Positions 1-7,388 are shown, numbered from the stretch's first letter. The stretch: 12,322 nucleotides of DNA from Singulisphaera sp. GP187 (GCA_945896765.1 CAMDEL010000025.1:1-12322), one strand, 5' to 3'. Notes: generated from the sequence alone by a model not told the origin. Made by a program: numbers and translations.

Positions 1-507
1 TTGCTTCGCGATCGTGTCACCAAAGGATTGCGCATCATTTTGGAACCAGGCCGAACAATCGCCGCGAATGCAGGCGTGCTCTTGACCAAGGTCGAATATG
101 TAAAAAAATCTGGTGATCGAAACTTTGCAATTTGTGATGCAGGTATGCACACGCTCTTGCGTCCCAGTCACTACGGAGCATTTCACTTTGTATGGCCAAC
201 AGATGTGCCTGCCGCGCTTGTGCCTCCTCGTCGAGCCCGCGAACTTGTATTGCCAGGTCTCGAAAGAACAGAAGTCGTCGGTCCGCTGTGCGAAACCGGC
301 GATTTTCTTGCAGAAGATCGCATGCTTCCACCTCTTCACCGCGGAGATTTGTTGGCTGTCTATACCGCGGGTGCATACGGCATGACGATGGCAAGCAGAT
401 ACAACAGTCACCCGCTTCCCGTTGAAGTCTTCGTGGAAGGTGATCAATTCCGCGTGATTCGCGAGCGTGAGACATACGACGATCTCATACACCACGAGAG
501 CGCATAA
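1..507 (+). CDS. lysA: Diaminopimelate decarboxylase, C-terminal part (5' end outside window)
   Basis: This is the C-terminal 168 residues of a PLP-dependent fold-type III decarboxylase that converts meso-diaminopimelate to L-lysine and CO2 in the cytoplasm. Visible hallmarks, in window-local residue numbers, are the EPGR motif at 15-18, the LLRPSHYGAFH segment at 52-62 (usual form RPxxYxAxH), the active-site C97-E-T-G-D motif (usually CESGD) and the AYGMTMASRYN segment at 125-135 that supplies the conserved tyrosine. These features separate it from arginine or ornithine decarboxylases, although carboxynorspermidine decarboxylase is a more distant alternative. The TTG at base 1 is only the window edge: the family is about 400-420 residues, so roughly the first 240, with the PLP-binding lysine, lie upstream. 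No terminator follows and the next gene starts 18 bases on, so the two are probably co-transcribed. Confidence 0.93.
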   Translation: MLRDRVTKGLRIILEPGRTIAANAGVLLTKVEYVKKSGDRNFAICDAGMHTLLRPSHYGAFHFVWPTDVPAALVPPRRARELVLPGLERTEVVGPLCETGDFLAEDRMLPPLHRGDLLAVYTAGAYGMTMASRYNSHPLPVEVFVEGDQFRVIRERETYDDLIHHESA

Positions 508-525
508 GCCCTAGCATTCTGACCA

Positions 526-987
526 ATGGTTGTTCAAGATGAAAAAGGAGTTTGGACCGTCTTGCGAGAGACGATCGCAGCGCATCCAGAAGAAGTCTTC
601 GCTGCGTTGACCACGGAGGCGGGATTGATCCGTTGGTTTCCAGTCGCTGCACAAGTTGATCTTCGTGCTGGTGGATCCATCGTGCTTGGATGGGATCGTA
701 AATTCAAACGAACACTGACGATTGGCATTGAAGAATTTGATGCAGGCGGACGAATCACTTGGCATTGGCCTTCTCGAGTCGATGACAAATTCGTACGCAT
801 CGAATGGTCGGTTCATCCATCGGTCGAGAACGGAAGCGAAGTTGTTTTACGCATGGGACCAATTGGAACTGGACCTGAAGCACTCATGGCAATGGCTGAA
901 GATGCTGAGAGTTGGCGCTGGTATTTATGCAATTTGCGGACGGTCTTCGAAGCGCGCGTAGATATGCGCACGGTTCGTCCGCTGTGA
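526..987 (+). CDS. SRPBCC / AHSA1-like small domain protein
   Basis: This 153-residue protein has the layout of the START/Bet v1-like SRPBCC superfamily, closest to the AHSA1 (activator of Hsp90 ATPase homologue) branch. An early PEEVFAALTTEAGLIRWFP segment at 21-39 matches the usual PxxVwxALTxxxxlxxWf signature. It is followed by alternating beta strands (GGSIVLGW at 49-56, GRITWHWP at 75-82, VRIEWSV at 90-96) and a C-terminal helix with ESWRWYLCNLRTVFEA at 128-143, where the family normally has a GWxxxLxxL helix. The fold encloses a hydrophobic cavity, but the ligand cannot be told from sequence. It has no signal peptide or membrane segment and is probably cytosolic. It begins 18 bases after lysA with no visible Shine-Dalgarno sequence, so it may depend on lysA translation. 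Nothing in the sequence ties it functionally to lysine synthesis. Confidence 0.8.
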   Translation: MVVQDEKGVWTVLRETIAAHPEEVFAALTTEAGLIRWFPVAAQVDLRAGGSIVLGWDRKFKRTLTIGIEEFDAGGRITWHWPSRVDDKFVRIEWSVHPSVENGSEVVLRMGPIGTGPEALMAMAEDAESWRWYLCNLRTVFEARVDMRTVRPL

Positions 988-990
988 TCA

Positions 991-1539
991 TTACGCCCAG
1001 TAATGCAGCGCAATGACAGCGGAAAGAATGGTTGGCGGCCACGCCCAAGCGCCTGCGGCAAGATCGTCCAAGACGATTCCCCATCCATGCGGTTGCGACT
1101 GCAAATCTCCGACATAGCCTGGCTTCCAAACATCAAAGAGTCGAAAGAAAAAGAATCCTGTCGCGCACACAATCGCCGTACGGATCAATGCATTTGAATC
1201 TCCTGTCGCGATCATCCACCATGGAACTGCGAGCAATGTCACTGCGCATCCCGCTGTTTCATCTGCCACAACTGATGATGGGTCTTTCGCGCCGAACGCT
1301 TCTTCAGCAAGCTTTCCAAACTTGACGCATGCAATCGTTCCGAACACGACTGTCAATGCCAGCGAGACATCCAGAACCCACCAGGGAGCGCCGCTCCACA
1401 CGATCAATAAAGCAAGAGCGACTGGAGGCAGTGATCCCCACGATCCAGATGCTGGACGAAGAAGCCCCAATCCACCCATTGTGACGGAGAACAGAGCCAA
1501 TGGAGACAATCCCTTTGGCAAGCGTTGTCCACTGGTCAT
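991..1539 (-). CDS. pgpA: Phosphatidylglycerophosphatase A
   Basis: This 182-residue membrane protein should dephosphorylate phosphatidylglycerophosphate to phosphatidylglycerol at the inner membrane. Family signatures are present: GLLRPASGSWGSLP at 25-38 (the usual GxxpxAPGTxGSL region), D86-PSSVVADE94 (the DPxxVVxDE acidic motif), FFRLFDVWKP at 131-140 and GWGIVLDDLAAG at 152-163 with the paired D158/D159. Several hydrophobic segments separate these motifs. The frame stays open upstream to 1752, but I place the start at the ATG at 1539. An AAGGA ribosome-binding site (1549-1553) precedes it, the homology begins there, and it forms a four-base ATGA overlap with the end of pgsA (1536-1539). 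The longer version would read pgsA out of frame. Its stop lies three bases from the stop of the oppositely oriented SRPBCC gene. Confidence 0.88.
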   Translation of the reverse strand: MTSGQRLPKGLSPLALFSVTMGGLGLLRPASGSWGSLPPVALALLIVWSGAPWWVLDVSLALTVVFGTIACVKFGKLAEEAFGAKDPSSVVADETAGCAVTLLAVPWWMIATGDSNALIRTAIVCATGFFFFRLFDVWKPGYVGDLQSQPHGWGIVLDDLAAGAWAWPPTILSAVIALHYWA

Positions 1540-2153
1540 CGTGCGAATTCCTTTGATTTTCCCTTGAAAAATTGAACGGCACGCATCATCGCAGGAAGAG
1601 CGCTTGCAACGGTCACAACGATCATTCCCCACAACATAATTTCTGCGAAGAGATTGAAAGCAGATGATGTTCGTCGCGATTCGATCGCCGCATTTCCAAA
1701 ACACACGGGCACTGCAACGCACTGCACGAGCATCTTGATCTTGCCTCCCCAATCAGCGCCGAAAGGAGTCCCATCCGCTTCGATCACCGCGCGCACGCTC
1801 GTGACAAGCAGTTCGCGGCCGATGACGACGACAACCATCCAGGGAAGAACTCCACTTCCTCCAACAAATGGTGGCGATACAAGAAAAACGAGTCCTCCAA
1901 TGACCAAGATTTTGTCGACCACGGGATCGAGAATCCGACCAAATGGAGAGACAACTTTCCATTTGCGGGCGAGATAGCCATCAAGCACATCAGTCACAGC
2001 GGCGACAATAAAAATCCAAACGGCCCACCAAGCTCGCGAAGGATCTTCGCCAGCAGTGCAAGCAACACCAGAAATCACAGCAAAAAAGACCACGGAAAGC
2101 ACAAGCCGTCCAACGGTAATTGTGTTTGGAAGGGTCCTTTGAAGGGCATTCAT
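1536..2153 (-). CDS. pgsA: CDP-diacylglycerol-glycerol-3-phosphate 3-phosphatidyltransferase
   Basis: This 205-residue integral membrane enzyme of the CDP-alcohol phosphatidyltransferase family transfers phosphatidyl from CDP-diacylglycerol to glycerol-3-phosphate, giving phosphatidylglycerophosphate. The full catalytic signature DxxDGxxAR-x8-GxxxDxxxD is intact at D55, D58, G59, A62, R63, G72, D76 and D80; the four aspartates bind metal and substrate. The N-terminus LPNTITVGRLVLSVVFF is typical of PgsA, as is GRELLVTSVRAVIEADG at 112-128. A related enzyme such as cardiolipin or phosphatidylinositol-phosphate synthase is less likely, because this latter segment and the following pgpA both fit PgsA. 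The ATG at 2153 fits the family N-terminus but has no clear Shine-Dalgarno sequence. It is transcribed divergently from nuoJ, and its final four bases overlap the pgpA start. Confidence 0.92.
   Translation of the reverse strand: MNALQRTLPNTITVGRLVLSVVFFAVISGVACTAGEDPSRAWWAVWIFIVAAVTDVLDGYLARKWKVVSPFGRILDPVVDKILVIGGLVFLVSPPFVGGSGVLPWMVVVVIGRELLVTSVRAVIEADGTPFGADWGGKIKMLVQCVAVPVCFGNAAIESRRTSSAFNLFAEIMLWGMIVVTVASALPAMMRAVQFFKGKSKEFAR
1549..1553 (-). promoter_or_regulatory. Ribosome-binding site deciding the pgpA start
   Basis: Read on the minus strand this is AAGGA, nine bases ahead of the ATG at 1539. It lies inside the last codons of pgsA. Together with the ATGA overlap it supports the 182-residue PgpA over the 253-residue open frame. 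Confidence 0.65.
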
Positions 2154-2277
2154 CAGGTGTCGATAGTACCCCTTGAAAGAAGGTCGTTGCAGGCATTCGC
2201 ATTCGCCATTATCTTCCCCACTCCCCCCGTCACACGGAAGTGACTGGTTTCGTTTGAGATTGGAGAACTGACGCGCA
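2154..2277. promoter_or_regulatory. Divergent intergenic region between pgsA and nuoJ, presumed two promoters
   Basis: These 124 bases separate the divergent pgsA and nuoJ starts, so promoters for both transcripts should lie here or very near. For the nuo direction a weak candidate is TTGCAG (2187-2192) and TATCTT (2210-2215) with 17-base spacing. It matches only three and four of six consensus positions. For pgsA the only -10-like hexamer is TACTAT on the minus strand at 2163-2168, very close to the ATG. A pyrimidine-rich tract lies at 2212-2229. GGAG at 2262-2265, twelve bases before the nuoJ ATG, is a plausible but long-spaced ribosome-binding site. I see no riboswitch-like structure or clear operator. 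Confidence 0.4.
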
Positions 2278-3264
2278 ATGGTGCCGACAATTTTTTATGC
2301 CGCGTGTGCGATTGCCGCCGCAGGACTCGCACTGCTGCTCATGCAGAGTGGGAGCAAATTTCGCATGGGCGCGACGATTCTCGGACTTGCGGGAATCGCT
2401 TGGATTCTCGTCATTGTTGTCCAAACGATCCCGACGCCCGCAAGTGAATTGGGTCCTCTTGGGTTGATGATTCTCTGCGCATTTGTTTCAGTCGCTTCTG
2501 CGGTTCGAGTCATCACGCATCACCGTCCCGTCTTCTGCGCGCTTTACTTTGTATTAGTAGTTGTCAGTGGTGCAGCGATTTATGTGCTTCTTTCCGCTGA
2601 ATTTGTGGCGTTTTCGCTGGTCATCGTTTATGCCGGCGCAATTCTGATCACCTATTTGTTTGTGCTGATGCTTGCACAGCAATCCCCTGCTGATATTGGT
2701 TCAGCCGATGCCGTGGATTACGACCGAATTGCACGAGAACCCGCAGGCGCAGTGATCGCAGGTTTCGTGTTGATTGCAGTTCTGGGCGGAAGCGTTTTCT
2801 CGGTGAGTGAACAAAAAGCAGAATCGATTCTGGATCAGAATCGTGCAATCCGCCGAGGATGGGGCGATCTTTCCATGATGCCAAAGCTGTTACTTGAACA
2901 AGCGCGCAGAACAGATTCAACCGTGACCGCCGTCGTTGCTCGAACAGACGGACAAATGATCGCTGTTCAAACTGATCACTCTGCAATCATTTCTGTCCAG
3001 CGTGCAGGGCAAATGACTCCCAGCGATCTGACCCTTGCTCCATCACTTCTCCCTGACAACACTTCACGCGTCGGGATGGCCCTCGTGACGAGATTTCCAG
3101 TGAGTTTGGAACTTGCAGGAATCATCCTGTTGATGGCAATGTTTGGTGCGGTTGTGCTTGCGCGCAAGCAGACAGATATTGCTGACGATGATCGTCGCGC
3201 GCTCGCCGGTTTGGGAAAAGTTATGGATGGAAGCCAGAGCAGCCAAGGAAAGGCGAACCGATGA
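2278..3264 (+). CDS. nuoJ: NADH-quinone oxidoreductase subunit J, enlarged
   Basis: NuoJ is a membrane-arm subunit of complex I at the link between quinone reduction and proton pumping. The core is recognisable: LCAFVSVASAVRVITHHRPVF at 66-86, the IVYAGAI motif at 116-122 (the family's TM3 pi-bulge helix, Y118), a fourth membrane segment near 157-175 and a final SLELAGIILLMAMFGAVVLARK helix at 276-297. It is 328 residues long, whereas typical NuoJ proteins are about 165-200. Two differences account for this. Residues 1-58 add two hydrophobic segments (about 4-22 and 32-50) ahead of the normal first helix. Residues 176-270 form a long polar loop between TM4 and TM5. There is no stop or frame change, and no good alternative start near residue 58. 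It is the first gene of nuoJKLMN, and its stop overlaps nuoK by four bases. Confidence 0.93.
   Translation: MVPTIFYAACAIAAAGLALLLMQSGSKFRMGATILGLAGIAWILVIVVQTIPTPASELGPLGLMILCAFVSVASAVRVITHHRPVFCALYFVLVVVSGAAIYVLLSAEFVAFSLVIVYAGAILITYLFVLMLAQQSPADIGSADAVDYDRIAREPAGAVIAGFVLIAVLGGSVFSVSEQKAESILDQNRAIRRGWGDLSMMPKLLLEQARRTDSTVTAVVARTDGQMIAVQTDHSAIISVQRAGQMTPSDLTLAPSLLPDNTSRVGMALVTRFPVSLELAGIILLMAMFGAVVLARKQTDIADDDRRALAGLGKVMDGSQSSQGKANR
3245..3253 (+). promoter_or_regulatory. Ribosome-binding site of nuoK inside the nuoJ 3' end
   Basis: AAGGAAAGG lies 7-11 bases before the nuoK ATG at 3261, within the last codons of nuoJ. It supports independent or coupled initiation at the ATGA overlap. Confidence 0.6.
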
Positions 3265-3605
3265 ATCAAGAACTTTCCAGCGGATTCACCATCGCCGCGA
3301 ATGCTCCTATTGCCGTCGCACTTGCAATCAGCGCATTGCTTTTCGTCATTGGACTTGTTGGGTTCCTCTGCCGACGAAACATGATCATTATGTTTCTCTG
3401 CACCGAACTGATGTTCCAAGGTGCTGCACTCGCCATGATTGCGTTCGCTCGATTGCGAATGGATGTTTCTGGACAAGTCTTCGTTATTTTCATTCTCACC
3501 GTTGCCGCCGCGGAAGCTGCGCTTGCGCTCGCACTCGTCGTTCTCCTCTATCGAAAGCGTGAAACATTGAGTGCGGACGCGTGGTCGGACCTTGGCGAAT
3601 CATGA
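3261..3605 (+). CDS. nuoK: NADH-quinone oxidoreductase subunit K
   Basis: This small three-helix membrane subunit of complex I is homologous to mitochondrial ND4L. It is 114 residues, slightly longer than the common 100, with the extra residues at the N-terminus. The two buried glutamates of the central proton-transfer axis are present as E49 (in LCTELMFQGAAL) and E85 (in VAAAEAALALALVVLLYR). Their spacing of 36 residues equals that of E36 and E72 in the E. coli protein. The segment GLVGFLCRRNMIIMFLCTEL at 31-50 is typical of the family. The start ATG overlaps the nuoJ stop (ATGA, 3261-3264), and the stop overlaps the nuoL ATG (3602-3605), so translation along the operon is likely coupled. 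Confidence 0.95.
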   Translation: MNQELSSGFTIAANAPIAVALAISALLFVIGLVGFLCRRNMIIMFLCTELMFQGAALAMIAFARLRMDVSGQVFVIFILTVAAAEAALALALVVLLYRKRETLSADAWSDLGES

Positions 3606-5764
3606 CACAACTCACTTCCATCCCACAAGCAATCATTGCCCCCGAACTTTCTTGGGTCGGACTTGCGCTGCTTCTTCCTTTGCTTGCCGCGGTTGCATGC
3701 GCTCTCTGCTGCGCTCTGCGTGTCAAAGGCAAGGCTGCTGCAATCATCACGATTCTTGCACTCGCCGCATCATTCGGCATCATTGTCAAGGCATATTTTG
3801 CATATACGGGGCCAGTGCAAGTTCCGATTTTTCAGTGGCTCTCTTTCCAATGGGGAACGGGTCAATTCCAATCGTTCACCGCAAATTGCGGGATGTACAT
3901 CGATACGTTGACGCTCTACTGGATGCTCTTTGTCACAGGACTTGGAACCCTCATCTCCATCTATGCCAGTGAATATATGGAAGGCGATTGCGGCGCCGGA
4001 TATTCGCGTTTCTTTTTCGGCATCTGCATTTTCCTTTTCTCTATGAGCGCGCTTGTCTTGGGCGACAACCTCATCATGCTCTATTTAGGATGGGAAGGCG
4101 TTGGTCTGGCGAGTTATTTGTTGATTGGTTATGACTACGCGCGCCCCGCTGCGGTTGCCGCGGGCAAGAAGGCGTTCATCATGAACCGCATTGGCGATCT
4201 TGGACTCGCCCTTGGAATTTTCATGTTGTGGGCAAATTATGGCACGGTGCAATATTCCGAATTGTTCGCAGCAATGAACAAGGGCGGACAAACATCTGTG
4301 GACTGGGAACTTTCCGTGATTCCATTCCTGCTGATGCTTGGTGCCTTCGGAAAAAGTGCGCAGATTCCACTCTTCACTTGGCTGCCAGATGCGATGGAAG
4401 GTCCAACTCCAGTTTCTGCGCTCATTCATGCAGCGACGATGGTCACAGCAGGTGTCTATCTGATTGCGCGCATGTATCCCTTCTTCGAACTTCATCCAGA
4501 AGCACTCGCCACTGTTGCGTGGGTTGGTGGATTGACCGCGCTGCTTGCTGCCACAATCGGCATGGCGCAGTACGACATCAAACGAGTCTTCGCATATTCC
4601 ACAATTTCACAACTGGGTTATATGTTCCTTGGACTTGGAGTCGGAACAACATTTGGCGCGTGCTATCACACCCTGACTCACGCCTTCTTTAAGGCTCTTT
4701 TGTTCCTCACCGCTGGCGCAATCATGCATGGATTTGCAGGGCAACTTGACCTTCGAAAATTGAGCGGACTTCGCCACCTCCCCGGTTGGCGAATCGTTTC
4801 GTGGACGATGTTGGTTGGATGTTTATGGCTCTCAGCATTTCCATACACCGCAGCATTCTTTTCCAAGGATGCAATTCTGTTGAAAGCACTGACAAGTGTT
4901 CGCGCAGATTTCCGATTCCTTGGCTGGCTTGGTCTTTTCACGGCAGCGCTCACTGCGTATTACACATTCCGCGTTTGGTTTCGAGTCTGCGCAGGACCAC
5001 TTCATTTCGAACCTGGTGCTGAAGGTCATCATGAACCGCATGACACACATGACACACATGACAAACATGACACGCATGGAAAACCTGCTCCTGCTCCCGC
5101 TTCCGCAGCGAAGTCAACTCATGCATTCCATCCTCATGCGCCCCGCTGGGCAATCAATGGCGTTCTTTTGATTCTTGCTCTTGGAGCTTTGGTTGTTGGA
5201 ATTCCTGGATACAACGAAACTTTCGCTCACAAAGATAATTGGGCTCAGCAAATGATTGCAGGATCAAGCGCGATGGAAGGCGCTGGTCTTGCCGAGGATC
5301 ACGGTGCCGAAGCATCCGAACAGCATCCCACAGTGCTTGGAATGGATGCGCACACGGGATTGACTGTCGTCGGTTGCACCGCGTCGATTGGTGGCATCCT
5401 GGTCGCGTGGTATCTCCATTTGCGTTCCCGAAAGTCGGCCGATCAATTGCGCGCTGCACTCTTGCGACGATGGTGGATTCGTTGGGTTCCAATTTGCATG
5501 GAAAACAAGTGGTATGTGGACGAGATCTATCACGCATGCTTCCGCTTGCCAATGTGGCTTGGCGCACAGATTCTTTCTTTCGGAGATCGACATTTCCTTG
5601 ATGGTGTGATGGTCGACGGATTGGCAAAGCTTCCCGTCGCAGTCGGAAAAGTTTTCAAGCCTCTCTATGGTGGAGCACTTCAGGGTTATGCAGCAACAAT
5701 GGCTGGTGGAATTGCGTTGGTTGTCGCGTGGTTAAGTTGGGTTTGGTTGAGGGGGTTCAACTGA
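3602..5764 (+). CDS. nuoL: NADH-quinone oxidoreductase subunit L
   Basis: NuoL is the distal antiporter-like, proton-pumping subunit of complex I, ending in a long lateral helix along the membrane arm. The key residues of the half-channels are seen: E165 (YLGWEGVGLASYLLIG), K251 (GKSAQIPLFTWLPDAM), H276, K327 (DIKRVFAYSTISQLGYM), H360/K364 (HAFFKALLFLTAGA) and K422 (FFSKDAIL). They match E144, K229, H254, K305, H338/K342 and K399 of E. coli NuoL. The C-terminal NKWYVDEIYHACF segment is also typical. I choose the ATG at 3602, which forms an ATGA overlap with nuoK. A GTG at 3581 in the same frame would add seven residues buried in nuoK. The protein has 720 residues against about 613 in E. coli. 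Much of the excess is a His-rich loop at 474-516 followed by another polar stretch. Confidence 0.95.
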   Translation: MTQLTSIPQAIIAPELSWVGLALLLPLLAAVACALCCALRVKGKAAAIITILALAASFGIIVKAYFAYTGPVQVPIFQWLSFQWGTGQFQSFTANCGMYIDTLTLYWMLFVTGLGTLISIYASEYMEGDCGAGYSRFFFGICIFLFSMSALVLGDNLIMLYLGWEGVGLASYLLIGYDYARPAAVAAGKKAFIMNRIGDLGLALGIFMLWANYGTVQYSELFAAMNKGGQTSVDWELSVIPFLLMLGAFGKSAQIPLFTWLPDAMEGPTPVSALIHAATMVTAGVYLIARMYPFFELHPEALATVAWVGGLTALLAATIGMAQYDIKRVFAYSTISQLGYMFLGLGVGTTFGACYHTLTHAFFKALLFLTAGAIMHGFAGQLDLRKLSGLRHLPGWRIVSWTMLVGCLWLSAFPYTAAFFSKDAILLKALTSVRADFRFLGWLGLFTAALTAYYTFRVWFRVCAGPLHFEPGAEGHHEPHDTHDTHDKHDTHGKPAPAPASAAKSTHAFHPHAPRWAINGVLLILALGALVVGIPGYNETFAHKDNWAQQMIAGSSAMEGAGLAEDHGAEASEQHPTVLGMDAHTGLTVVGCTASIGGILVAWYLHLRSRKSADQLRAALLRRWWIRWVPICMENKWYVDEIYHACFRLPMWLGAQILSFGDRHFLDGVMVDGLAKLPVAVGKVFKPLYGGALQGYAATMAGGIALVVAWLSWVWLRGFN
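5039..5074 (+). repeat. Four tandem 9-base repeats in nuoL encoding (His-Asp-Thr/Lys)4
   Basis: The unit CATGACACA occurs four times head to tail (5039-5047, 5048-5056, 5057-5065, 5066-5074). The third unit ends AAA and the fourth ends ACG, and a partial fifth CATG follows. It is in frame and encodes residues 480-491 of NuoL as HDT-HDT-HDK-HDT. Because the unit is nine bases, copy-number changes would not shift the frame. Confidence 0.9.
5749..5755 (+). promoter_or_regulatory. Ribosome-binding site of nuoM
   Basis: GAGGGGG lies ten bases ahead of the nuoM ATG at 5766, inside the last codons of nuoL. This is the only nuo junction in the window with a gap (one base) instead of an ATGA overlap. 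Confidence 0.55.
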
Positions 5765-5765
5765 C

Positions 5766-7388
5766 ATGCTCTTGATTTGGACCAGCATTCTCTTTCCAAT
5801 TGTCGCGGCATTTGCTGTTGCAATCGGGCCCACCAAGTTCGCAAAGTGGACTGCATTCGCAGGCACGTTGGTTTCGCTTGGAGCGCTCACACTCTTCGCG
5901 TGGAATTTTCCAGCGTGGCATAATGCAGAACATTTTCCAAACACAACTGGACCAAGTTGGATTCCACATGCTGGCATCACATTCTCGGTTGGATTCGATA
6001 CGGTCTCGTTGTTGCTTGCTCTGCTCAGCGCATTCCTGATGCCGCTGTGCATTGTTGGATCATTCAGTGCAATCACTGAACGAACCAAGGAGTATTACGG
6101 TTGGTTCCTCGTGCTTGGATCGTCGATCATCCTCGCATTCGCCGCTCGTGATGCAATACTGTTTTATATCGGTTATGAGTTCACACTTGTGCCGATGACT
6201 TTAATCATTGCGATTTATGGCGGAACCGAGCGACGCGTCGCTGCAATCAAAATGTTTCTGTACACATTCTTGGGTTCGATGTTCATGCTTGCAACGCTGC
6301 TTTACATAGGTTGGGAGCATCGTCTGGCAGTTGGTGCCTGGGACTTCGATATTGACACGCTCACCAAGACCGCAACGCGTCTGCCAAGTTCCACGCAGTA
6401 TTGGGTTTTCGCGGCGTTTATGGTTGGATTCGCAGTGAAAGTTCCGCTTTTCCCGCTGCACACATGGCTTCCACTCGCTCATGATCAAGCCCCTACTGCG
6501 GGCTCGGTCATCCTCGCATCGGCGATGTTGAAACTTGGAACGTATGGAAATTATCGCTTCGCTCTGCCGATGGCTCCTGCGGGTGGCGCGGACTTGATGA
6601 GTTTCGTTGCCGTGCTTGCGATCATCGCAATCATTTATGCATCGCTGATTTGCTGGGTCCAGACAGACGCAAAAAAGTTGATCGCCTATTCATCTGTTGC
6701 CCATCTTGGACTTTGCATGCTCGGACTTTTTGCACTCAATCCAGTTGGCGCAGAAGGTGCAGTCTTCTATATGGTCAACCACGGACTTTCGACTGGTGCG
6801 CTCTTCTTGTGCATCGGAATGTTCTATGAGCGTTACCACACGAAGGACACGGATGTTGTTGGCGGTCTTGCAAAGCGAATGCCAGTCTGGGCTTCGTTCA
6901 TGGTCTTGTTCACTCTGGCCAGTATTGGCCTGCCAGGATTGAACGGATTCGTCGGAGAATTCCTCTGCTTGGGTGGAACGTTCATTTCCGAACACGACGG
7001 ACAAACTGGTTATCCAGGAGTACTTGGACCCTGGTATGCAGTCGTCGCAGGACTTGGCTTGATCTTCGCCGCGATGTATTTGCTGATCCTTCTTGGAAAA
7101 CTTGTTTGGGGTCCATTGCGCGAACCGCACGATGATGCTGCTCATGCAACTTCGGCTATTCGTCTTCCACAAGACCTCTGCTTCCGAGAGATCGCAATCT
7201 TGACACCACTTGCTGTCGCTTGCATTTGGCTTGGATTCCAACCAAAGCCGATGCTTGATGCAATCGCTCCGTGTGCGGAAAGAATGCTGGCCAATTATCC
7301 AAAGGAAGTCGAGAGATATATGTCACAGTCTGCTGGCACTCCGCTGGCATCCATCAATGGAAAGACCAACGAATCGAGAGGCGAATGA
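5766..7388 (+). CDS. nuoM: NADH-quinone oxidoreductase subunit M
   Basis: NuoM is the middle antiporter-like proton pump of complex I (ND4 homologue). At 540 residues it is close to the usual 500-510 plus a short polar C-terminal tail. The functional residues are clear: E138 in FYIGYEFTLVPM, K225 in GFAVKVPLFPLHTWLP, K256 in SAMLKLGTYG and E398 in NGFVGEFLCL. They correspond to E144, K234, K265 and E407 of the E. coli subunit. The block HDQAPTAGSVILASAMLKLG at 239-258 is a family hallmark that separates NuoM from NuoL and Mrp antiporter subunits. It starts one base after the nuoL stop, with GAGGGGG upstream, and its stop overlaps the nuoN start (ATGA, 7385-7388). About a dozen or more hydrophobic segments fill the protein. 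Confidence 0.96.
   Translation: MLLIWTSILFPIVAAFAVAIGPTKFAKWTAFAGTLVSLGALTLFAWNFPAWHNAEHFPNTTGPSWIPHAGITFSVGFDTVSLLLALLSAFLMPLCIVGSFSAITERTKEYYGWFLVLGSSIILAFAARDAILFYIGYEFTLVPMTLIIAIYGGTERRVAAIKMFLYTFLGSMFMLATLLYIGWEHRLAVGAWDFDIDTLTKTATRLPSSTQYWVFAAFMVGFAVKVPLFPLHTWLPLAHDQAPTAGSVILASAMLKLGTYGNYRFALPMAPAGGADLMSFVAVLAIIAIIYASLICWVQTDAKKLIAYSSVAHLGLCMLGLFALNPVGAEGAVFYMVNHGLSTGALFLCIGMFYERYHTKDTDVVGGLAKRMPVWASFMVLFTLASIGLPGLNGFVGEFLCLGGTFISEHDGQTGYPGVLGPWYAVVAGLGLIFAAMYLLILLGKLVWGPLREPHDDAAHATSAIRLPQDLCFREIAILTPLAVACIWLGFQPKPMLDAIAPCAERMLANYPKEVERYMSQSAGTPLASINGKTNESRGE

Noticed and set aside
35..475. Minus-strand 146-codon open frame opposite lysA
   Set aside because: It is antisense to a conserved catalytic domain, has no recognisable motifs and is rich in Arg and Cys as expected for a frame shadow.
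1540..1752. Upstream extension of pgpA to a 253-residue protein
   Set aside because: The added 71 residues lie over pgsA in another frame, look unlike a protein and lack homology. AAGGA and the ATGA overlap support the start at 1539.
3143..3562. 139-codon plus-strand open frame across nuoJ and nuoK
   Set aside because: It is out of frame with two conserved nuo genes and has the Cys/Arg-rich composition of a shadow frame.
5039..5079. Short tandem repeats considered as a CRISPR or a replication-origin iteron
   Set aside because: The units are contiguous nine-mers in frame inside nuoL without spacers, so they are a coding repeat.
6690..7241. 183-codon minus-strand open frame opposite nuoM
   Set aside because: It is antisense to conserved NuoM motifs, has no ribosome-binding site I can see and no recognisable domain.
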